From an uncultured Collinsella sp. (lineage in GTDB: Bacteria > Actinomycetota > Coriobacteriia > Coriobacteriales > Coriobacteriaceae), in contig URHQ01000017.1 of NCBI GenBank assembly GCA_900547655.1, forward strand, positions 1 through 29,218: a stretch of DNA of 29,218 bases, written 5' to 3'. The number at the start of each line of letters is the position of its first letter. Position 1 is the stretch's first letter. Positions 24,375-29,218 of this stretch are shown here, in pieces. The translations under genes were made by a program, and so were the position numbers. The notes below the pieces were generated by a model. That model worked only from the letters and a program-made list of their open reading frames with translations, was not told where the DNA came from and ran no database searches.

Positions 24375-25343
24375 ATGAACGTATCGCAAGCACTCGAATA
24401 CGAGCGCCAGCCGTTTATCCCCATGTTTATCTATGGCGATCACGGTGCCATGGAATCCGAGCGTCAGAAAGGCGAAGAGGCCCTCAAGGTGCTCGAGACC
24501 GAGTACTTTACCGCCGAGGACGACCCCGGCTTCGACTTTGCCACCGTGCGCGACCTGGCCGACCGCAACCGCGACCTGTGCGACCAGATTGGCGAGGCGC
24601 GCCTGCGCAACGTGACGCCCGCGACGCTTTCGCGCGGCCTGTCCGACGCCGACACCTGCGCCGCCATCGGCAAGATGCAAAAGCGCACCGCCGCGTCCGT
24701 CATGCGCGAGATCCGCGGTGACCGCGACGCGCTCGGTGTCGCCTACGCTCGCAAGCCCATCCAGGGCACGGTGCTCGGCATCGACATCGAGACCACCGGC
24801 CGCGCACCCGAGCGCGGCTACATCATCAACGTGGGCTGGGAGATCATGGAGCTCACCAGCGACGCCGTCCCGCACGACGCCGAGGCGCACTACTGCGGTC
24901 TGCCCGATATCTACCGCGGCGAGGATGTGCCGCTGTCGAATATCCACCACATCACCTGGGATGACATTGACGGCAAAACGCCCTTCCGCGAGAACAAGGA
25001 GCTGCAAAAGCAGCTGCTCAAGCTTATGAAGAAGTACCCGTACATGGCGCACAACGCCGCCTTTGAGGACAGCTGGTTCAAGATCCATCTGGACGGCTAC
25101 GCCGAGGCACGCCGCGCGGGTAAGATTATCGTCATCGACTCGCGCCAGATCTGCCGCAGCCTGGACGCCGACGTGCGCTCGCTCCCCCGCGAGTCCGCGC
25201 CCGCTGCGCTCGAGAACTGGGCACGCCGTCGCGGCACCCTCGCCGCCGACGCCAACGAGCAGCACCTGGGCCTCGACGACACCGACCTCATGCTCCGCAC
25301 CGTCCAGGCCGAGTTCAACCTCAAGAACCTATTTGCCAAGTAG
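24375..25343 (+). CDS. DEDD-family 3'-5' exonuclease domain protein
   Basis: The 322-residue protein has an N-terminal region of about 130 residues without known domain, then a DnaQ-like exonuclease: Exo I GIDIETTG (D137, E139), IHHITWDDID typical of the epsilon-like group, Exo II AHNAAFEDSWF, and Exo III with H and D in EQHLGLDDTDLM, the DEDDh type. Such enzymes degrade DNA or RNA from the 3' end. The ATG at 24375 follows AAGGAG; the earlier in-frame ATG at 24297 has no such site. It may act in repair or in RNA processing; nothing nearby decides. It is followed by a perfect terminator. Confidence 0.88.
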   Translation: MNVSQALEYERQPFIPMFIYGDHGAMESERQKGEEALKVLETEYFTAEDDPGFDFATVRDLADRNRDLCDQIGEARLRNVTPATLSRGLSDADTCAAIGKMQKRTAASVMREIRGDRDALGVAYARKPIQGTVLGIDIETTGRAPERGYIINVGWEIMELTSDAVPHDAEAHYCGLPDIYRGEDVPLSNIHHITWDDIDGKTPFRENKELQKQLLKLMKKYPYMAHNAAFEDSWFKIHLDGYAEARRAGKIIVIDSRQICRSLDADVRSLPRESAPAALENWARRRGTLAADANEQHLGLDDTDLMLRTVQAEFNLKNLFAK

Positions 25344-25442
25344 ATTGCCAAGCAAAGGCGCCATTCGCGAGCGATACTCGCCAGACGATAGCGCCCCACG
25401 CAATAGCGACACGCCGAGACACCCCTCTCAAGCGACGCAATG

Positions 25443-25477
25443 CGGGCCGATATCCAAGTGGATATCGGCCCGTTTTT
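25443..25477 (+). terminator. Terminator after the exonuclease gene
   Basis: A perfect 13-base stem (left arm CGGGCCGATATCC, loop AAGT) followed by TTTTT ends the exonuclease transcript. The 314-bp gap 25344-25657 contains otherwise only the regulatory region of the next gene. Confidence 0.9.
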
Positions 25478-25583
25478 GTACGTCGCTAGGGTACCCACGT
25501 TGACATCGGCGGCCTTATTCGCGCCCGCCGACGCCCTTAGCCGCCTTTAGGACCAATCGATAGCAAAAAAATCGCTAATTATA

Positions 25584-25644
25584 TTGACATATGAACATGC
25601 GCTCATATACTCGGAAGTAAGTTATATGAGCGCATGTTCATATG
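25584..25644 (+). promoter_or_regulatory. Promoter and paired SmtB/ArsR operators of the zinc sensor gene
   Basis: The promoter is TTGACA (25584-25589), 16-base spacer, TATACT (25606-25611). Two 22-base arms in perfect inverted repeat lie at 25588-25609 and 25623-25644. Each is itself a SmtB/ArsR-type imperfect palindrome of the form TATGA-N8-TTCATA. The left copy occupies the whole spacer and the -10 box, and the right copy overlaps the early leader, so bound repressor would block polymerase. Confidence 0.85.
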
Positions 25645-25657
25645 AAAGGATATTGCA

Positions 25658-26023
25658 ATGAGCATCCGCGTTGATGAAACGAAACTCGACATCGAGGCCA
25701 CCGAACCCGCGATCCCGACCACCTGCTCGCCCGAGGACCTTCCCGACGAGGAGCTTCTCTACGACCTCGCCGACCTGTTCAAGGTCTTCAGCGACACCAC
25801 GCGCATCAAGATCCTCTATGCCCTCATGGGCCGCGAGCTCTGCGTGGCAGACATCGCCGAAGCGACCGAAACCTCGCAGTCCGCGGTGTCGCACCAGCTG
25901 CGCACACTCAAGCAGTCGCATCTGGTTAAATTCCGGCGCGACGGGCGCAATATCCTCTACTCGCTCGCCGACGACCACGTCTACACCATGCTCAACCAAG
26001 GCATGAGCCACATCTGCGAATAG
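25658..26023 (+). CDS. SmtB/CzrA-type zinc-responsive ArsR-family repressor
   Basis: The 121-residue protein is an ArsR/SmtB winged-helix repressor: VFSDTTRIKILYALMGRELCVADIA leads (in two pieces) into the recognition helix TSQSAVSHQLRTLK. The alpha-5 zinc site is complete: D105, H107, H118 and E121 have exactly the spacing of D104, H106, H117 and E120 in SmtB. The alpha-3 Cys of ELCV (C62) is also present, though most other alpha-3N Cys ligands are not, apart from one N-terminal Cys (C23). Zinc should therefore release it from DNA. It controls itself and, by the matching operator at 26364, the P1B ATPase. The ATG follows GAAAGGA. Confidence 0.9.
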   Translation: MSIRVDETKLDIEATEPAIPTTCSPEDLPDEELLYDLADLFKVFSDTTRIKILYALMGRELCVADIAEATETSQSAVSHQLRTLKQSHLVKFRRDGRNILYSLADDHVYTMLNQGMSHICE

Positions 26024-26086
26024 CGACCAACCACGGTACCAGCGCGGCCTGCACCCAAGCCGCAAATACAGAGAAAGGAACCCACC

Positions 26087-26305
26087 ATGAAAAAGCAGTT
26101 TAAACTCGACGAGATCGACTGCGCCAACTGCGCGCGTGAGCTTCAGGACGAGCTGGCCAAGCTCGAGGGCGTCAAATCCGTGTCCGTCAACTTTATGACC
26201 CAGAAGCTGACGCTCGAGGCCGATGATGCTGAGTTCGACGAGGTGCTCAACCGCGTTGTAGAGTTTACGGCCGACGCCGAGCCGGACTGCGAGATCATTC
26301 TCTAG
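26087..26305 (+). CDS. Stand-alone HMA-domain metal-binding protein
   Basis: The 72 residues are one complete heavy-metal-associated domain with the metal-binding Cys pair C12-x-x-C15 in the context DEIDCANCARELQ, one acidic residue before the first Cys as in zinc or cadmium transporting ATPases (DCANCA). The ATPase that follows lacks its own N-terminal HMA domain, so this gene may supply it in trans. Both lie in the zinc-sensor cluster; the ATG follows AAAGGA. Confidence 0.85.
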   Translation: MKKQFKLDEIDCANCARELQDELAKLEGVKSVSVNFMTQKLTLEADDAEFDEVLNRVVEFTADAEPDCEIIL

Positions 26306-26326
26306 CCCAGGTTTACGCCAACCTGC

Positions 26327-26349
26327 AAGGCCGCGATTGCCGCGGCCTT
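26327..26349 (+). terminator. Short hairpin after the HMA gene
   Basis: AAGGCCGCG pairs perfectly with CGCGGCCTT around ATTGC, followed by a weak TTTGC tail. It may end or attenuate the upstream transcript before the separate zntA operator. Confidence 0.55.
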
Positions 26350-26363
26350 TGCTCGCGAAATTA

Positions 26364-26381
26364 TATGAGCGAGTGTTCATA
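26364..26381 (+). promoter_or_regulatory. SmtB/ArsR-type operator before the P1B ATPase gene
   Basis: TATGAGCGAGTGTTCATA matches 16 of 18 bases with the right arm of the operator pair at 25624-25641 on the same strand. It lies 25-42 bp upstream of the ATPase start, showing that the ATPase has its own zinc-controlled start of transcription. Confidence 0.8.
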
Positions 26382-26405
26382 CATTCAAATGGGAGGATAC
26401 GAGTC

Positions 26406-28358
26406 ATGGCCACCGCCGACCCCAAGAAGAAAAAGAAGAAGCGCAAGAAGAAAGAGTCACTCGAGCATAAGCGCAACCGCATCCTGGTAGCGCTGGGCAT
26501 TTTTGCCGTGGTGTACGCCCTCGATGAGTTCGGCACCCTCACCGCCGCATTCGGTACCCCGGGCGACATCTACGCCAGCTTTGTGCTGTTCCTCGTACCG
26601 TTTTTGATTGCCGGCTACGACGTGCTGCAAAAGGCATTCAATAACATCCGCCGCGGCAAGGCCTTCGACGAGAGTTTCCTTATGGCAGTCGCGACCATCG
26701 GCGCATTTGCCATGGTGCTCTTCCCCGATACCGACCCGCACATGGCCGAAGGCGCCGCCGTCATGCTGTTCTACCAGGTCGGCGAGCTGTTCCAGGCATA
26801 CGCCGTGGGTAAAAGCCGTAAATCGATCAGCGCCATGATGGACATCGCACCCGACTACGCCAACGTCGAGCAACCCGACGGCACGCTCGAACAGGTCTTC
26901 CCCGATGACATCGCCGTCGGCACCGTGATTGTGGTCAAGCCCGGCGAGCGCGTGCCCATCGACGGCGTCATCGTCGAAGGCGAAACCCAGCTCGACACCG
27001 CCGCCCTTACCGGTGAGTCGGTCCCCCGCCCGGCCAAAACCGGAGACGATATCATCAGCGGCTGCATCAACATGACGGGGCTCATCCACGTGCGCACCAC
27101 CAAGCCCTTTGGCGAGTCCACCGTCGCGCGCGTCCTGGAGCTCGTAGAAAACGCCAGCGAAAAGAAGGCGCGCACCGAGAACTTCATCACGCGCTTTGCC
27201 CGCATCTACACGCCCGCCGTCACCGGCGCTGCCGCGGTACTCGCGCTCGGCGGCGGCTTGGTCACCGGCGCCTGGTCCGACTGGATCCTGCGCGGCCTGA
27301 CCTTCCTGGTCGTCAGCTGCCCGTGCGCGCTCGTGATCAGCGTGCCGCTGAGCTTCTTTGGCGGCATCGGCGGCGCGTCCAAGCTGGGCGTTCTCATCAA
27401 GGGTTCTAACTACCTCGAGACGCTCGCCGACGTGGACACCGTCGTCTTTGACAAGACGGGCACCCTCACCAACGGCACGTTCTCGGTGGTCGCGGTACAC
27501 CCCGAGGCCGGCTATACCGAGCAGTCGTTGCTCGAAGTCGCAGCCCTTGCTGAGTCGTTCTCCGATCACCCCATCGCGCAGTCCGTACGTGTCGCCTACC
27601 AGGGCGAGGTCGACCCCAAGCGCGTAAGCGACTCCACCAACGACGCGGGCCATGGCGTGACGGCAACCATCGACGGCAAGCACGTCGTCGTTGGCAACGC
27701 AAAGATGCTCGCCGCGGCCGGAGTCGAAGCGCCCGATTGCGAGGTCGTCGGCACCATCCTCCACGTGCTAGTCGATGGCATCTATGCCGGCCACATTGTA
27801 ATTGCCGACACCATAAAGGCCGACGCCGAGCAGACGATCCGCGACCTGCACGCCGCCGGCGTCAAGCGCACCGTCATGCTCACGGGCGACCGCGAGGAAG
27901 TGGCTGCTGCGGTGGCCAAGCAGCTGGGACTCGACGAGTTCCACGCGCAGCTGCTGCCGGGCGACAAGGTCGAGCGCGTCGAGGCATTGCTGGCAGCCGA
28001 ATCGGGCAAGGGCAAGCTCGCCTTTGTCGGCGACGGCATCAACGATGCGCCCGTGCTCACCCGCGCAGACGTTGGCATTGCCATGGGCGCTATGGGTTCC
28101 GACGCCGCGATTGAGGCCGCCGACGTGGTGCTCATGGACGACAAACCGTCCAACATCTCCCGCGCGATCCGCGTGGCGCGCAAGACCATGACGATTGTTT
28201 GGCAGAACATCATCTTTGCACTGGGTATTAAGCTGCTGATTTTGGTGCTGGCAGCGCTCGGCATCGCCAACATGTGGCTTGCTGTGTTCGGCGACGTAGG
28301 CGTGGCGATCATCGCCATCCTGAACGCCATGCGTGCGATGGGTGTCAAGAACCTGTAG
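26406..28358 (+). CDS. zntA: Zinc/cadmium/lead P1B-type ATPase (ZntA-like)
   Basis: Starting at the ATG at 26406 (ribosome binding site GGGAGGA) the protein has 650 residues. It carries the actuator motif TGES (202-205), the transmembrane metal motif CPC (305-307), the phosphorylation motif DKTGT (349-353), the HP motif in SDHPIAQ (388-389) and the hinge GDGIND. CPC without His, in a cluster run by a zinc sensor, makes efflux of Zn, Cd or Pb the most likely role. It has no N-terminal HMA domain; instead residues 7-16 are almost all Lys and Arg. The HMA protein at 26087 could be the missing domain. It lies in the cytoplasmic membrane. Confidence 0.93.
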   Translation: MATADPKKKKKKRKKKESLEHKRNRILVALGIFAVVYALDEFGTLTAAFGTPGDIYASFVLFLVPFLIAGYDVLQKAFNNIRRGKAFDESFLMAVATIGAFAMVLFPDTDPHMAEGAAVMLFYQVGELFQAYAVGKSRKSISAMMDIAPDYANVEQPDGTLEQVFPDDIAVGTVIVVKPGERVPIDGVIVEGETQLDTAALTGESVPRPAKTGDDIISGCINMTGLIHVRTTKPFGESTVARVLELVENASEKKARTENFITRFARIYTPAVTGAAAVLALGGGLVTGAWSDWILRGLTFLVVSCPCALVISVPLSFFGGIGGASKLGVLIKGSNYLETLADVDTVVFDKTGTLTNGTFSVVAVHPEAGYTEQSLLEVAALAESFSDHPIAQSVRVAYQGEVDPKRVSDSTNDAGHGVTATIDGKHVVVGNAKMLAAAGVEAPDCEVVGTILHVLVDGIYAGHIVIADTIKADAEQTIRDLHAAGVKRTVMLTGDREEVAAAVAKQLGLDEFHAQLLPGDKVERVEALLAAESGKGKLAFVGDGINDAPVLTRADVGIAMGAMGSDAAIEAADVVLMDDKPSNISRAIRVARKTMTIVWQNIIFALGIKLLILVLAALGIANMWLAVFGDVGVAIIAILNAMRAMGVKNL

Positions 28359-28374
28359 CGTTTGTGGTCTGTCC

Positions 28375-28501
28375 GGTCGGGGCCGGGCTTGGTTTTGAAA
28401 ACGTCCTCGCGCATGAGGCCCGTCTTTCCTGCTCCTGCGGAGCAACGGAAAGACGGGCCTCGCGCTGCGGAGTGTTTTCAAAACCAAGCCCGGCCCCGAC
28501 C
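28375..28501. repeat. 127-bp nested perfect hairpin between convergent genes
   Basis: The outer 28-base arms at 28375-28402 and 28474-28501 are perfectly complementary. Inside, 15-base arms GAGGCCCGTCTTTCC and GGAAAGACGGGCCTC at 28415-28429 and 28447-28461 are also perfect, and inside those GCTCC and GGAGC form a third stem. No T-run ends the outer stem on either strand. It stands between zntA and the convergent DtxR-type gene and may act as a transcription barrier, or it may be a mobile palindromic repeat. The rest of the gap, 28502-28637, shows nothing I can name. Confidence 0.75.
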
Positions 28502-28637
28502 TGCATTGACACAGCTAACGGTTCTTGGTCATCGCTTGCTGGTGGGGTTCCTTAGCTGAAATGGACTTGGCCGAAAGGGCCGCTGGTCCCGGTCGCTGGT
28601 TCGCGCTTTGCGTGAACTCCGCGCCACTGTGGGTCAG

Positions 28638-29027
28638 TTAGGCTTCCGTTGTTGGACCCGCCACATCTTCCCGTCCCAGCATCGATCTTAGCTTCTCAAA
28701 GCTCTCCTCGCTCAGACAATGCTCCATGTGACAGCCCTCTTGCGACGCGACCTCAGCCGAAACACCCGCATCCTCTAGCAGCCCCACGAAAAAGCAGTGA
28801 CGCTCCCACATTTGACGAGCGACCTCCAGACCACGCTCCGTCAGATGAACATCTCGCTTGCCCATTTCGACATAGCCGTTGCTTTCCAACGTCGCCATGG
28901 CCTTGGAAACGCTCGCCTTAGTTACACCGAGGTACTCCGCAACGTCGATCGAGCGCACGACGCCCTGACGTTTCGACAGAACGTAGATCGATTCGAGATA
29001 GTCTTCTCCGGATTCACGTAGGGCCAT
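28638..29027 (-). CDS. DtxR/MntR-family metal-dependent repressor
   Basis: The 129-residue protein has the N-terminal helix with metal ligands ESGEDYLESIY (equivalents of MntR D8 and E11), a winged helix with TKASVSKAMATLESNGYVE, and the metal-binding dimer region with the H in WERHCFFVGLL and the segment GCHMEHCLS. The Cys three residues before the Glu-His pair recalls DtxR and IdeR rather than classical MntR, so iron and manganese are both possible co-repressors. There is no C-terminal SH3-like domain. The start at 29027 has AAAGGCGG upstream. Its leader carries three GTTAGCC half-sites, suggesting autoregulation; the exporter at 23115 is a possible further target. Confidence 0.88.
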   Translation of the reverse strand: MALRESGEDYLESIYVLSKRQGVVRSIDVAEYLGVTKASVSKAMATLESNGYVEMGKRDVHLTERGLEVARQMWERHCFFVGLLEDAGVSAEVASQEGCHMEHCLSEESFEKLRSMLGREDVAGPTTEA

Positions 29028-29051
29028 GGGCCGCCTTTCGCGATGATTGCT

Positions 29052-29134
29052 AGTTAGCCTTTGGATACTTTCCACGGCTAACTTTACCGCAAAAGTTGCC
29101 CATGTCTTACTACTTTGTCTAAAAGTTAGCCGTG
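29052..29134. promoter_or_regulatory. GTTAGCC half-sites upstream of the DtxR-family gene
   Basis: Three copies of the half-site are present: AGTTAGCC at 29052-29059, GGCTAACT at 29076-29083 and AAAGTTAGCCGTG at 29122-29134. The last is a perfect 13-base inverted match of CACGGCTAACTTT at 29073-29085. GTTAGCC is the core of the DtxR/IdeR consensus. Location just upstream of the repressor gene suits autoregulation. Confidence 0.6.
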
Positions 29135-29163
29135 TTTCACAAAACGTGCGGGACGAAAACAAA

Positions 29164-29218
29164 AGGCTCTGTTAGACCAGGATTGACATTCCGCCCCATC
29201 ATCTCCTTGCGATTGCAC
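29164..29218. repeat. 55-bp terminal inverted repeat copy (right)
   Basis: This is the exact reverse complement of bases 1-55. It begins AGGCTCTGTTAGACCAGG just upstream of the DtxR-family gene's leader. Both copies point the same element end toward the interior of the window, so two copies of a longer element in opposite orientations appear to flank it. Confidence 0.75.

Noticed and set aside
24255..25265. Open frame of 336 codons on the minus strand opposite the exonuclease
   Set aside because: It mirrors the codon pattern of the plus-strand gene, which has all exonuclease motifs.
26337..26405. Earlier start of the P1B ATPase
   Set aside because: It would place the zinc operator inside the coding region; the ATG at 26406 has GGGAGGA in good position.
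26457..27764. Open frame of 435 codons on the minus strand within zntA
   Set aside because: It is antisense to a P1B ATPase with all motifs present, and its residues show no known domain.
29028..29162. N-terminal extension of the DtxR-family repressor
   Set aside because: The family begins at MALRESGEDYLE, and the extension would cover all three operator half-sites.

Overview
The window looks like an accessory-plus-core contig of a Coriobacteriia genome, most likely Collinsella or a close relative. The grounds are a GC-rich backbone, the serC-serA-DUF1015 order, an orphan nuclease-like protein of a type I associate with Coriobacteria, and dense strong hairpins between genes. The species call rests on gene content and recall, not on a search.

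Positions 1-13315 (minus strand) hold a tightly packed defence operon of BREX type 1 character. In transcription order it reads brxA, brxB, brxC, the N-terminal part of pglX, a low-GC HEPN gene, the C-terminal part of pglX, a protein joining two PhoB-type winged helices to a PglZ N-terminus-like segment, a ParB/Srx-like protein and an SNF2-type helicase. The BREX methyltransferase PglX is therefore encoded as two separate proteins, each with its own ribosome binding site, with a foreign HEPN gene between them. The helicase is cut after motif III by a 55-bp sequence that returns in inverted orientation at the other end of the window, which looks like the terminus of a repeated insertion element. 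pglZ (phosphatase domain) and brxL are not in the window. The brxA leader has direct repeats next to a -10-like box with no good -35, plus a palindrome; this would suit control by a PhoB-like regulator such as the one in the operon.

Positions 13640-14331 (plus) encode a Phd/YefM antitoxin and a RelE/ParE-like toxin with a palindromic operator. Positions 14461-16818 are the serine biosynthesis genes serC and serA. Positions 16904-17096 are a MITE-like imperfect inverted repeat. From 17167 to 18825 come an orphan Vsr/DUF559-like protein (minus) and a broken M20 peptidase gene (plus). A short DUF1015 gene, two tandem histidine phosphatases, a nitroreductase, a DUF308 membrane protein and a YaiI/YqxD protein follow up to 22949.

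Positions 23115-29027 are rich in metal homeostasis: a 10TM heavy-metal (manganese) exporter with a His-rich loop, a DEDD exonuclease, a SmtB-type zinc sensor with an almost textbook pair of operators, a stand-alone HMA metal chaperone, a ZntA-type P1B ATPase with its own copy of the operator, and a DtxR/MntR-family repressor with GTTAGCC half-sites in front of it. Most transcription units end in strong hairpins. No rRNA, tRNA or CRISPR array was seen.
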